Shown in pieces: positions 17,462 to 26,489 of a stretch of 64,000 nucleotides of DNA; within the stretch, counting starts at the first letter, position 1; the number at the start of each line of letters is the position of its first letter. Made by a program: the position numbers and the translations under genes. Location: assembly GCF_003268655.1 (NCBI RefSeq), contig NZ_CP029642.1:2852001-2916000 (forward strand), in the 5' to 3' direction. Source of the stretch: Arthrobacter dokdonellae (GTDB lineage: Bacteria > Actinomycetota > Actinomycetes > Actinomycetales > Micrococcaceae). Under the pieces are notes generated by a model. It saw only the letters and a list, made by a program, of their open reading frames with translations. It made no database searches and was not told the origin of the DNA.

Positions 17462-17645
17462 CCCGTCGCTCCATGAAAGGACCCTTGGCGCACATGCACT
17501 TCTTGCGACCGGACAGCCCGTTTCACGGACTCGCTAACGTGGAGCCTGCGCGCACCCGCCGGGAGTCAACTTCGGCCGCACGGGCGGCAACTGCGACTCG
17601 CTATGGGACGAGTGATCCCACACATCGAAACGGGGAGGAAGAGCT

Positions 17646-18692
17646 ATGGCAGTGAAAAGCGCAGGCATCCGAGCTGTCGCCGAAATGGCGGGCGTTTCGG
17701 TCACGACCGTGTCGCACGTCCTCAATGACATACCGCACACGCGGATCGCGGAAGAGACGCGGGCACGAGTGCGCCAAGCGGCGAAAGCACTAGGCTACGG
17801 ACCGAACCGGATGGCGCAGGCTTTACGCACCAACCGGTCAGGACTCATCGGCCTGCTGAGCGAAGAGATCGCAACCACACCCCATGCGGGCAGGATCATT
17901 CTGGGTGCCCAGAACGCAGCACGTGAACACGACTTGACCCTGGTCATCATCAACACTGACCGCGAATCCAGCGGCAACTCCCACAGGGACGACGTCCAGG
18001 GGCTGATCGACAGGCAAGTGGACGCGATCCTGTACGCGACGATGTATCACCGCCAGGTCCCGCTCCCCTCAAACCTGCAGGGCCTGCCTGTGGTCCTGAT
18101 CGACTCGACCGATCGGGCCGGAATCGTCCCGGCAGTGGTCCCTGACGAGGTGGGTGGCGCGATAGCCGCCGTCACGCACCTCGTCGAGGCTGGACACACA
18201 CGCATCGGTTTCCTCAACAACGACGACGACGTGCCGGCGACACACGGACGTCTCGCCGGCTACAAACAGGTGTTGCAGGAGCACGGCGTTCCAATCGACG
18301 AAACACTGATTTCCTGCGCACCGTCAGAAACCCTTCCCGGCTACGAGCTTGCTCGAGAAGTCCTCGCTAGGAACGACCGGCCGACCGCCTTGTTCTGTTA
18401 CAACGACCGGATGGCAATGGGTGCCTACAGGGCCGCAACCGAATTGGGCCTGACCATTCCGCGCGACCTCTCGGTCGTCGGATTCGACAACCAGGAACTC
18501 ATCGCCGCGAACTTGTTCCCAGGCCTAACCACCGTGGCGCTTCCGCACTATGAAATGGGCGTATGGGCCGTGGAAACCCTCGTGCACCTGCTCAACGCAG
18601 ACGCCGGGTACGAAGGCGCCGCCGGCACACCCACACTTCTCGACTGCCCACTCGTCCTCCGGGGCTCAGTAGCCAAACCGCGAAAGAACTGA
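17646..18692 (+). CDS. LacI-family transcriptional regulator of the fructan operon
   Basis: 348 residues. The N-terminal helix-turn-helix is IRAVAEMAGVSVTTVSHVLND with the hinge helix KALGYGPNRMAQALRT. The periplasmic-binding-like effector domain follows, with DRQVDAILYATMYH, GHTRIGFLNND and DLSVVGFDNQEL. It probably represses the operon by binding the palindromes at 14169 and 14246, and is released by a fructose-containing disaccharide. A strong ribosome site (GGGGAGGAAGAG) precedes ATG 17646. The GH32-like gene starts 12 bp downstream. Confidence 0.9.
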   Translation: MAVKSAGIRAVAEMAGVSVTTVSHVLNDIPHTRIAEETRARVRQAAKALGYGPNRMAQALRTNRSGLIGLLSEEIATTPHAGRIILGAQNAAREHDLTLVIINTDRESSGNSHRDDVQGLIDRQVDAILYATMYHRQVPLPSNLQGLPVVLIDSTDRAGIVPAVVPDEVGGAIAAVTHLVEAGHTRIGFLNNDDDVPATHGRLAGYKQVLQEHGVPIDETLISCAPSETLPGYELAREVLARNDRPTALFCYNDRMAMGAYRAATELGLTIPRDLSVVGFDNQELIAANLFPGLTTVALPHYEMGVWAVETLVHLLNADAGYEGAAGTPTLLDCPLVLRGSVAKPRKN

Positions 18693-18704
18693 AAGGTACA
18701 TACG

Positions 18705-19685
18705 ATGTTTCGACTTGCCGCGTCTTGGGTATGGGACTTCTGGATCGCCGACGATGGCGCCCGCTACCACCTCTTCTTCCTGAAGGCGTCCCGCGCCCTC
18801 ATCGACCCTGACCGGCGTCACTGGCGTGCCACCATCGGACACGCAACGTCCACAGATCTCAGGACGTGGACGGAACACGCCGATGCGGTCATCCCTGACG
18901 ACTCACCGACGTTCGACGACCTCGCGACGTGGACCGGGTCAGTCGTTCGCGAGGACACCGGCATGTGGCGGATGTTCTATACGGCTGTCAGTCGCGCCGA
19001 AGGCGGCCTCAACCAGCGCATCAGCTCCGTCGTCTCCGACGATCTCGTCACGTGGCGTCGAGAGCCCAACAGGCAGGTTCTGGAACCGGACGCCCGGTGG
19101 TATGAAACCGCCGAAACGAGAAAGTGGCCGGACCAGGCATGGCGGGACCCGTGGGTGTTCCGCGACCACGACACCTGGCACATGCTGATCACAGCACGAG
19201 CCAACCACGGCGATCCCGATAACCGAGGCGTCATCGGGCACGCAACCTCACCGGATCTGACCCACTGGACCGTTCAGCCGCCGCTGTCCGAGCCGGGCGC
19301 CGGATTTGGGCACATCGAAGTCGCCCAAACCCTGATCGTCGACGGCCAACCGGTCGGCCTGTTCTCCTGCCTCGCTTCCGAACTGGCGCACGAACGCCAT
19401 GCCGAAAACCCGGTTGGCGGGGTTTGGGCGTTCCCTACCGAATCCTTGACCGGGCCATTCCAGACGGCGGATGCGTACCGGCTCACAGACGAGCGACTCT
19501 ATGTGGGTCGGCTGGTTCAGGACCGCGCCGGAGCGTGGCAGTTCCTAGCGTTCCTGAACGAGGACCAAAACGGCAGCTTCGGCGGTGAGATCACCGACCC
19601 GCAGCCCGTCAGTTGGGCCAACGGCCGGCTCACGATCGAAGCAAAGAACCAGGCAGAAACGCTCGAAGCCAGAGTTCCCTCGTGA
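18705..19685 (+). CDS. GH32-like cytoplasmic beta-fructosidase (clan GH-J)
   Basis: 326 residues with no signal peptide. Five-bladed propeller signatures are visible: VWDFWIADDGARYHLFF as the first Asp region, TWTGSVV, the WRDPWVF (RDP) motif and FGHIEVAQT, which stands where GH32 has the acid/base EC motif. The enzyme is shorter than secreted levanases because the C-terminal sandwich module is missing. In this operon it most likely splits inulobiose or short fructo-oligosaccharides to fructose after uptake. Its stop overlaps the kinase start (GTGA). A GAAAGG ribosome site precedes ATG 18705. Confidence 0.75.
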   Translation: MFRLAASWVWDFWIADDGARYHLFFLKASRALIDPDRRHWRATIGHATSTDLRTWTEHADAVIPDDSPTFDDLATWTGSVVREDTGMWRMFYTAVSRAEGGLNQRISSVVSDDLVTWRREPNRQVLEPDARWYETAETRKWPDQAWRDPWVFRDHDTWHMLITARANHGDPDNRGVIGHATSPDLTHWTVQPPLSEPGAGFGHIEVAQTLIVDGQPVGLFSCLASELAHERHAENPVGGVWAFPTESLTGPFQTADAYRLTDERLYVGRLVQDRAGAWQFLAFLNEDQNGSFGGEITDPQPVSWANGRLTIEAKNQAETLEARVPS

Positions 19686-20707
19686 GCACGGACGCACTCG
19701 TCGTCGGGGAGGCGCTCATCGACGACGTCGTCGTTGAGTCTGACCGCGTGGGTCACTATCCGGGCGGATCACCCGCCAACGTGGCGCTTGGCCTCTCCCG
19801 GCTGAATCTCGTCACCCGTTTGCACACCGCAATTGGAGACGACGAAGACGGGGAACTGATCAGAAAGCACCTGAGTGAATCCGGTGTGCTCCTTACCGCA
19901 GAATCCGGAACGAATTCCCCGACATCCAAAGCGATCGCGACCCTCGCAGATGACGGATCGGCAAGCTACGAATTCGCTTTGAGTTGGGACCCCCTCAACC
20001 TCGACGATCTCGGAGCTCCGAAGGTCATCCACACCGGTTCCTTGGGAGCGTTCCTGGACCCCGGTTCCGACATCACCCGAGACATTATCCGACGAGGCCG
20101 AGCCGCCGGTGCACTGATAACGTTCGATCCGAACGTGCGACCGGCCCTCATCCCAGACTCAGACAAGACCCGCAAACTCTTCAAGGCACTCACCTTCTCC
20201 AGCCACCTCATAAAGCTCAGCGATGAAGACGCCGAGTTCCTCTTCCCGGGAAAACCCCTCGACTATGTCCTCGATCTCCTCATCGACGGCGGGCCGGCCG
20301 TGGCTGGGATCACATGCGGAAGCAGGGGCGCATTGCTCGGGAGCGGTCAGCATCGGATCAGTATCCCGTCCGTCAAAACCACAGTCGCGGACTCGGTGGG
20401 CGCCGGCGATTCCTTCATGGCGGCCCTGATCTCGGCCCTTGCCTTCGAAGGTGGCGGCTGGGACGGGCAACCGATTCCCGTGCGGCGACTCGAGGAGATC
20501 GGCGGGAAAGCAGCCCGTGCAGCGGCCATCACAGTCTCCAGGCCTGGCGCTGACCTCCCGACCCTCAACGAGCTCATGAGGGCCAACCCAGGATCTGAGC
20601 CTGAAATCGAAGGCCAGCCCCGCCCTCATCCAATCTGTGTGTCCAATCGCCACCCTGAGCCGCCTGCAATGCCAACACCATCTACACAGAAAGAGGTCAA
20701 CCATTGA
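19682..20707 (+). CDS. PfkB-family fructokinase
   Basis: 341 residues from GTG 19682, chosen because it overlaps the previous stop (GTGA) and begins the conserved STDALVVGEALIDDVV strand. Ribokinase-family motifs are present: the sugar-binding GGSPANVALGLSRL and the anion hole and catalytic base GAGDSF. It phosphorylates fructose released by the GH32-like enzyme. The last 45 residues (PGSEPEIEGQPRPHP onward) are a proline-rich extension not typical of the family. The stop TGA overlaps the TTG start of the next small frame, coupling their translation. Confidence 0.85.
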   Translation: MSTDALVVGEALIDDVVVESDRVGHYPGGSPANVALGLSRLNLVTRLHTAIGDDEDGELIRKHLSESGVLLTAESGTNSPTSKAIATLADDGSASYEFALSWDPLNLDDLGAPKVIHTGSLGAFLDPGSDITRDIIRRGRAAGALITFDPNVRPALIPDSDKTRKLFKALTFSSHLIKLSDEDAEFLFPGKPLDYVLDLLIDGGPAVAGITCGSRGALLGSGQHRISIPSVKTTVADSVGAGDSFMAALISALAFEGGGWDGQPIPVRRLEEIGGKAARAAAITVSRPGADLPTLNELMRANPGSEPEIEGQPRPHPICVSNRHPEPPAMPTPSTQKEVNH

Positions 20708-20877
20708 AGGAACAGTCCCAGCCCACGCGCCGCGCTGTCGTTCAGGGCGCGGCGACCGCGGCCGCGCTCACAGCGCTCAACTTTCTAAACGCCAAACCGG
20801 CGATGGCCGAAACAACGCCACCGCGCCCAACGAAACAGCCCACACCCCAGCGCCGAGTCCCTGTCGGCCTCCTGTAA
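20704..20877 (+). CDS. Orphan Tat signal peptide severed from the downstream GH91 enzyme
   Basis: TTG 20704 overlaps the kinase stop and has a good ribosome site (AAGAGG, 20691). It encodes 57 residues with a twin-arginine signal: QPTRRAVVQGAATAAAL, a hydrophobic core, and a likely cleavage site after AKPAMA. A TAA stop at 20875-20877 ends it. The next gene, 20911, is in the same frame, with 11 sense codons between. So a nonsense codon appears to have cut the secreted pre-enzyme into a leader and a mature domain. Confidence 0.7.
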   Translation: MKEQSQPTRRAVVQGAATAAALTALNFLNAKPAMAETTPPRPTKQPTPQRRVPVGLL

Positions 20878-20910
20878 CCGCCAATTTTCAAACCAGCGAG
20901 AGAGAAACAG

Positions 20911-22113
20911 ATGGAACCCAACGTGTACGACGTCACCGATTGGAAGACCCCTGGGAAACCAATCCACCCCCAAGACGACATCGGCGCCGTGATCAACAGC
21001 ATCATCGCCGACATCAAGAAACGACAGACGAACCAGTCAGACAAGCCTGGCGCCGTCATCTATATCCCGCCGGGCACGTACTCACTGAAGACCCGCGTCA
21101 TCGTCGATGTAAGCTTCCTGACCATCCGGGGATCCGGACATGGATTCACTTCACTTTCGATTCGCTACAACTCGGATACGACCGGATGGCATGAAATCAA
21201 CCCCGGCGGCAGCCACATCAAAGTCGAGAACACCGACGGCAACGCCGAAGCCTTCATCGTCTCCCGCCAGGGAAATCCACGCCTGAGCGCAGTCGCCTTC
21301 GAGAACTTCTGCCTCGACGGTGTCTCATTTGGCAGCAACGAAAACTCCTACCGAAACGGCAAGGTCGGAATCAGCTTCGCAACAGACAACGACTCCGCAC
21401 GAATCCGCGGAATGGGAATGGTCTACCTTGAGCACGCACTGCTCGTCCAGGGCCCGGATGCCCTGGACGTCTCCGGTAACTTCCTCGCCGAGTGCGGAAC
21501 GTGCGTCATGATCATCGGTGGCAGCCAAGCGTCGAAAATTTCAGAGAACCATCTCGGCGCCGGGCCGGTCGGTTTCACGATCTTCGCGGAGAACAGCAAC
21601 GGCCTGCTGATCACCGGCAACAACATCTTCCCGCGAGGAATCGACTCCGTTCACCTCAAGAACTCGTTCCGCTCCAACATCTCCGCGAACCGCCTCCAGT
21701 CCTTCTACCCCGGAAGCATCACACTCGAAGGCGACTGCAAGGAGAACCTGATCAGTTCCAACATGTTCGAGCGCCAGGTCGAGTCGTACGGCCCCTTCAT
21801 CGGCATCGGCAACGGCCTCGACGACGATTTTGGGGTCGTGCAGGTCAACGGCGACGGGAACACCATCACCGCCAACCATGTCACCCTGATCATCCCACCC
21901 GAACAGGTCAAACCAGCCGGCGGAACCGCGGCGATCTTCCGCATCAAGAGCGGCGATCAGAACCTCATCGGCACCAACCACATCATCTCCAACCTCTCGG
22001 TCCACACGGTGGTGCTCGACGTCGGGACCACCAACTCGCACGTCTTCGACAGCGGAACCGAGGCACAGCTGCTGGCGAACTCCACCAGTTACGGATTCCG
22101 CCCCACTCCATAA
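20911..22113 (+). CDS. Inulin fructotransferase-like protein (GH91), without signal and with altered active site
   Basis: 400 residues forming a right-handed beta-helix of the GH91 family: NVYDVTDWKTPG, AVINSIIADIKKRQ, GAVIYIPPGTYSLKTRV, FLTIRGSGHGFTSLSIRYN. GH91 transferases cut inulin ends to difructose anhydrides outside the cell. Two oddities stand out. Its Tat leader is separated by a stop (20704-20877), so this start (ribosome site GAGAGAGAAA) gives a cytoplasmic protein. And at the positions of the GH91 catalytic Asp and Glu, conserved 11 residues apart in the 22201 paralogue (Asp205, Glu216), it has Gly189 and Met200. It may be inactive, a different activity class, or a decaying copy. 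Confidence 0.8.
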   Translation: MEPNVYDVTDWKTPGKPIHPQDDIGAVINSIIADIKKRQTNQSDKPGAVIYIPPGTYSLKTRVIVDVSFLTIRGSGHGFTSLSIRYNSDTTGWHEINPGGSHIKVENTDGNAEAFIVSRQGNPRLSAVAFENFCLDGVSFGSNENSYRNGKVGISFATDNDSARIRGMGMVYLEHALLVQGPDALDVSGNFLAECGTCVMIIGGSQASKISENHLGAGPVGFTIFAENSNGLLITGNNIFPRGIDSVHLKNSFRSNISANRLQSFYPGSITLEGDCKENLISSNMFERQVESYGPFIGIGNGLDDDFGVVQVNGDGNTITANHVTLIIPPEQVKPAGGTAAIFRIKSGDQNLIGTNHIISNLSVHTVVLDVGTTNSHVFDSGTEAQLLANSTSYGFRPTP

Positions 22114-22200
22114 CACACCAGGCACGTAAGGGGGCCCTGTCCGGTTCCCCGATCCCGCGGACGACTGGGACTGAAAAACCACGACACAAAGGGAAAACCT

Positions 22201-23541
22201 ATGTCAAGCAACAACTACTACGACGTGACCGCGTGGCCTGTCGGCAATCCGTCCGAGGACGTCGGTGAAGTCATCAACAGCATCATCGCTGACATCAAGA
22301 AGCGCCAGACGGCCACCGATGGGAGCGACGGCGGAAAGCCAGGCGCGGTGATCTACCTTCCGCCCGGAGACTACCGCCTTCGTACGCCGGTGGTGATCGA
22401 CATCAGCTTCCTCACGATCCAGGGCTCGGGACACGGCTTTACGTCCTCGAGCATCCGGTTCAACGTTCCCGAAGACGAATGGCCTGACCTGCATGAGTTA
22501 TGGCCCGGAGGCAGTCGCATTCTCGTCGACATTCCCCTCGGCCAAGGCCAAGAGGAGCCGAAGGGCGCAGCCTTCTACATTGAGCGGAGCGGGAGCCCGC
22601 GGATCAGTTCGGTCGAGTTCTCCAACTTCTGCATCGACGGGTTGCACTTCAACACCGATGGCTCGGAATTGCATCCAGAAAACACCTACGTCAACGGCAA
22701 GACTGGGATCCATGTAGCAAGCGCCAATGACTCCTTCCGCGTTACCGGCATGGGATTCGTCTATCTCGAGCACGCCCTGACCATCTACAACGCGGACGCG
22801 CTTTCCGTTCACGACAACTTCATCGCCGAATGCGGAAGCTGTATTGAGTTGCGTGGATGGGGACAGGCATCAAAGATCACCGACAACTTGATCGGGGCTG
22901 GATTCAAGGGTCACTCGATTTACGCCGAGAATCACGGGGGGCTCCTAGTCACCGCGAACAACGTCTTCCCCCGCGGGGCGAGCAGTGTCTATCTCAACGG
23001 CGTCACGCGTTCAAGCATCACCAATAACCGCCTGCACTCGTTCTACCCCGGGATGGTGGTGCTGGCAGAGAATAGTTCGGAGAACCTCGTGGCCTCGAAT
23101 CATTTCCTCCGTGACCATGAGCCGTGGACTCCTTTTCTGGGAATCGATAACGGACTGGCCGACCTTGATGGACTTCTCTGTATCAGCGGTAGCAACAATT
23201 CGGTCATCGGCAACCACTTCTCCGAGGTGATCGACTCACAGAGCATCCGTCCAACCGGTGCGACGCCTGTCATCATCCGGCTGACGAAAGGGAGCAGCAA
23301 CTTCGTTTCCAGCAACCACGTAGTGGCAATGGACGTTCACGCTAAGTCAGGTGATAACGCCTTTTCAGCTCAGGTGGACGCCCTATTGACGACCGAGGCT
23401 CCAGACGACCTCGCCGTTACGGCCGTCTTGGTCGATGCCGAATCGGCCCGGAATACAATCCTTGATTCTGGAAGCGAAGCCCAAGTTGTCGTAGATAGGG
23501 CCCTCAACGCCTTTAGGGCCACACCCGTGATCGGTTTCTAG
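22201..23541 (+). CDS. GH91 difructose anhydride hydrolase (DFA-IIIase type)
   Basis: 446 residues, a right-handed beta-helix without signal peptide. It is a close paralogue of the 20911 product over the whole length, with an insertion near residues 90-120. The catalytic pair expected from studied GH91 enzymes is present as Asp205 (HDNFIAEC) and Glu216 (SCIELRG). Length and lack of a leader match the cytoplasmic difructose-anhydride-III hydrolase known from Arthrobacter, which yields inulobiose. It would act after the ABC importer and before the GH32-like enzyme and fructokinase. The activity assignment rests on family knowledge; transferase activity cannot be excluded. Confidence 0.8.
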   Translation: MSSNNYYDVTAWPVGNPSEDVGEVINSIIADIKKRQTATDGSDGGKPGAVIYLPPGDYRLRTPVVIDISFLTIQGSGHGFTSSSIRFNVPEDEWPDLHELWPGGSRILVDIPLGQGQEEPKGAAFYIERSGSPRISSVEFSNFCIDGLHFNTDGSELHPENTYVNGKTGIHVASANDSFRVTGMGFVYLEHALTIYNADALSVHDNFIAECGSCIELRGWGQASKITDNLIGAGFKGHSIYAENHGGLLVTANNVFPRGASSVYLNGVTRSSITNNRLHSFYPGMVVLAENSSENLVASNHFLRDHEPWTPFLGIDNGLADLDGLLCISGSNNSVIGNHFSEVIDSQSIRPTGATPVIIRLTKGSSNFVSSNHVVAMDVHAKSGDNAFSAQVDALLTTEAPDDLAVTAVLVDAESARNTILDSGSEAQVVVDRALNAFRATPVIGF

Positions 23542-23939
23542 TCGGCTCATGCGGTTGAATCCCAGCAACCATCGCAAGCCCGGCGATGCCCTGGGAATCG
23601 CCAACATCGCGGGCACCTCATGGCACTGACGTCATAGGCGGGTATCCTGTCGTACGTTCGATCGGGCAGGCGTGCTCCTCAGTTGCCTCCCCTCCCGTTC
23701 CCGGCCCCATCAACCGTGACCTGGGAGATCCGGAAGACAACACGCAATCTGGAGTAGCCAGCCCTGAAGGGCCACCCCCAGCGAGACTCCGAACGGTCGG
23801 TGCCCATTCAGACTCCATTGCTGTTCTCAAATCGAGCCCCAGAGCCTCCGATCTCGCCTGACAATCCGCATCCGTCCCGGCCCAATCGACCAACACATTG
23901 ACAGTCCGAAAAAGCCATAGATATTTCGATCCCATGACC
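23542..23939. other. Intergenic, no gene recognised
   Basis: About 400 bp after the operon, with no clear terminator. A minus-strand stretch reading NVLVDWAGTDADCQARSEALGLDLRT looks weakly coding but has no start signal and no recognisable family. Confidence 0.45.
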
Positions 23940-24408
23940 AATGAACCTGCGAACGATGAATGGAAGGGCAGGTCTGTGGCTCGATTGCAGCCCTGCTCAC
24001 GTTTTACTCACGTTTTTCAACCAAAACCCAAGGCAATCCTTGGCATGTCAAAGGCGGCCAAGCTTGCCGCACTCCCCCGGGATACACGGTTTTTGGCGGT
24101 GGATGACAACCGCTGAAACCAGTGTCCTGAGTTTCTCTTGGTCGCTGGTTCGATTCCAGTCCGGGGCACAAAAAGGGCCTCTGACCTGCGGTTATACTGG
24201 TTTCGCTGGGTGCGCTGAGGTGCCAAATCATGTTCTACTCACGTTTTTGGACGAAAGGTTGGTCACGATTTTGGCGTAAATAGGGCCTAATCAGATCCCG
24301 TTTGTCGTCACGGTTTTCAACCTGAGGGTGGAGAATCCCCGGAATTCCGCGGATTCTCCGGGCCCGAACGATTCTGGGCTGTGGCTGCCAAAATTTGGCC
24401 CTCCGATC
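23940..24408 (+). repeat. att repeat copy 3 (most divergent)
   Basis: The core at 24135-24171 reads CTCTTGGTCGCTGGTTCGAT and then TCCAGTCCGGGGCACAA. The T-stem differs from the other copies by a C-to-T and a matching G-to-A change that keep pairing. The terminal CCA is lost. Left-arm TCACGTTTT repeats lie at 23998-24017; right-arm repeats at 24239, 24262 (CACGATTTT) and 24308. The downstream hairpin is GAGAATCC/GGATTCTC (24331-24358). The block ends with TTGGCCCTCCGATC near 24395-24408. Confidence 0.85.
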
Positions 24409-24672
24409 GTCCGACACTCGGCATTGAACACCGCCGGCCAGCCAAGACCTCTCCCTGAAACTACAAGCAGCCCGGCGCAGCAGCTCCGATCCCCAGGCTC
24501 ACGTAGTTCGGCAATAGTGCTTTGAATCTGCGGCTCAGCGAACGAAGCCGGCCTACCCATTCCAGCCCGACTTTCTTCCGGCCGGCCAGGCTCCCAACTC
24601 GTCCCGTAAGAGGAACCTCCTGCGGGACATTTTCGGCGTTAGTTGGGACTTCATGGTGCTAAGTTGCTCCAC
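24409..24672. other. Intergenic, no gene recognised
   Basis: Sequence between att copy 3 and the convergent methyltransferase gene. No xis remnant is visible, unlike copies 1 and 4. Confidence 0.5.
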
Positions 24673-25494
24673 CTATCCCACGACATATTCGTCTGGTCGT
24701 TGTAGGCGGAAGGCGGCCGTTATGTGAGGGAATCCAACAAGCCCGGTGTCAATCGCCTGGGATTGTTCTCCAAAGCGACGGATTTTCGACAAGATGGCGC
24801 GTTGGTCGGCTCTCTGTGAAACGAAAGCCCAAGAACTGGCCAGTTGGACGAGCTGGTCGACAGACAGCTCGTAATTGACAGGGAAATCCTTGCGTACAAA
24901 CGTGCCTCGTCCGGCAAACCCTCCGGGCACGCTTCGGGTTTGGTCAGCGGGGGTTCCGTCCGGCTCGGCGATTGCAGCGAGTTCTTCCACCCACTCGCTG
25001 GTGCGGTCCCAAGTGTGCCATGCCATACCCATAATGCCATTTGGCGTCATCACACGATCGCATTCAGCTATTGCCGGTTCGGGGTCTACCCAATGCCATG
25101 CCTGGAGACAAACAATGGCGTCGACACTCTGGTTTCCCAAAGGGATGTGTTCCGCCGAGCCGTTGGCAGTACTGATGCGAGCAGCGACTCCGGATGGAAG
25201 CTCCTCACGGACCGTTCGGAGCACGGACAGCATGTCTTCCGACGTATCGACAGCGGTGACGTCATGTCCGAGAGTTGCGATGGTCCGGGTTCCTAGGCCT
25301 GTGCCAGCTCCTAGATCCAGCACTGCCAGCTGTTGATCGTGAGAGGGTGAACCCAGCAGCCACGAAATCACCTCCGCCGACCAAGTAGGGCGGACATCAT
25401 TGTGCAGAACAGCATTATTGCTCGAAGCAGTTGGCACACTATGGATCGGATTCATACTTGCCAGCCTAGCGAGTACCACGTTCGGGCCCGTCAT
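24673..25494 (-). CDS. Class I SAM-dependent methyltransferase
   Basis: 273 residues from ATG 25494; an internal Met at residue 14 (MNPIHSVPTASS) is an equally good start. Motif I is VLDLGAGTGLGTRT, motif II ends in the acidic AVDTSEDML, and a post-I segment reads SVDAIVCLQAWHWVDPEPAIAECDRVMTPNGIMGMAWHTWD, as in small-molecule methyltransferases of the Methyltransf_11 group. The substrate is unknown. It is the first cargo gene of module C, reading toward att copy 3. Confidence 0.85.
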   Translation of the reverse strand: MTGPNVVLARLASMNPIHSVPTASSNNAVLHNDVRPTWSAEVISWLLGSPSHDQQLAVLDLGAGTGLGTRTIATLGHDVTAVDTSEDMLSVLRTVREELPSGVAARISTANGSAEHIPLGNQSVDAIVCLQAWHWVDPEPAIAECDRVMTPNGIMGMAWHTWDRTSEWVEELAAIAEPDGTPADQTRSVPGGFAGRGTFVRKDFPVNYELSVDQLVQLASSWAFVSQRADQRAILSKIRRFGEQSQAIDTGLVGFPHITAAFRLQRPDEYVVG

Positions 25495-25714
25495 GAAGGT
25501 CTAGCATCAACCGACACAAAGCATCAGGGGACCGGGCCGTATCGCCACGCCCGTATGCGGAACCGTGAACGGGACGGTTTGCTCCAGTTGGCGCCAATCA
25601 GAAGGCGGAGTCTGAGTAGTAACGGAACAGACTTGCGCGGTTTAGCTGAATGCGCATGCAAAGCTAGGGCTAATCGAGCGCTGGCTCAGGGTCCAGCGGG
25701 AAGACGGTCAGAAA

Positions 25715-26212
25715 TTATTCCGCTGGCAGGTTGACGTATCCCCACAGGTCTTCCGACACACTGAAAAGACGTGCGCCGATCTCGTCAAGCTCGTCCAATC
25801 CACGCAAGGTGGTCTCCCAACGCGGCTGCGGCCCGGGCGCTCCGGACCCCTTTTTTCTCCGGTGGCGGAAGACCGTTTTGCCCCCAAACATTAGTTCTCC
25901 CACGCTCGCGTGGAGGATCTTGTTGCGTTGCTCTAGGGCTGCTTTTGCTTCCGCGAGCATTGCCTGGACTTCCGCCCTGCCCTCGTCTCTGACCGCATCT
26001 GAGTCAATCGCCAGTTTCCTCGCAAGGAGGATCATTGATGACGCGCTCATGTTTGCAATCACGGCATAGCCGACTTCAGGGTCGAGGTGGTTAATCAGTG
26101 ACACACACAATTCCACAAGGTTGTCCTCCACGGCTGAAGCCCAGATAGCTATCCGGCCTACAGCGGCTTCCCCCTCAGAGGTGGTGCCCACCCATAGGCG
26201 GTGCCCCTGCAC
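25715..26212 (-). CDS. HEPN-like protein (possible RNase or abortive-infection protein)
   Basis: 165 residues from GTG 26212, mostly helical. The key feature is AKAALEQRNKILHASVGEL, giving Arg96-Asn97-x3-His101, the RX4H motif of HEPN ribonucleases placed at the end of a long helix. The first helix (AIWASAVEDNLVELCVSL) also fits the HEPN fold. If active it would cut RNA. There is no nucleotidyltransferase partner. The next gene to the left reads the same way 220 bp on. The assignment is inference from motif and helix pattern only. Confidence 0.6.
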   Translation of the reverse strand: MQGHRLWVGTTSEGEAAVGRIAIWASAVEDNLVELCVSLINHLDPEVGYAVIANMSASSMILLARKLAIDSDAVRDEGRAEVQAMLAEAKAALEQRNKILHASVGELMFGGKTVFRHRRKKGSGAPGPQPRWETTLRGLDELDEIGARLFSVSEDLWGYVNLPAE

Positions 26213-26489
26213 TTCTGCGTCTTCTTCTTCCGTTACTACTCAAACACCAGCTACGGGAGGGGAGACATTAGCTTTGCGGAGGTCGATCTGCCCGACGACG
26301 TGCGCTCGGGGTCGGACTTGCCAGAGAAACTTCTGGCTAGGTTTCAGATTCCTATTCAGAAGGCGCCGACGCGAAATGTGGGGCATTGGCTAGGGCGCAT
26401 GGGGGTCGCCGCAGAAAACGGAAAAAATCGTACGCTGAGGGGCGGTGGAGTGACCGTCCCTCAGGGGGGCTGAATCCGTATTTGAGGGT

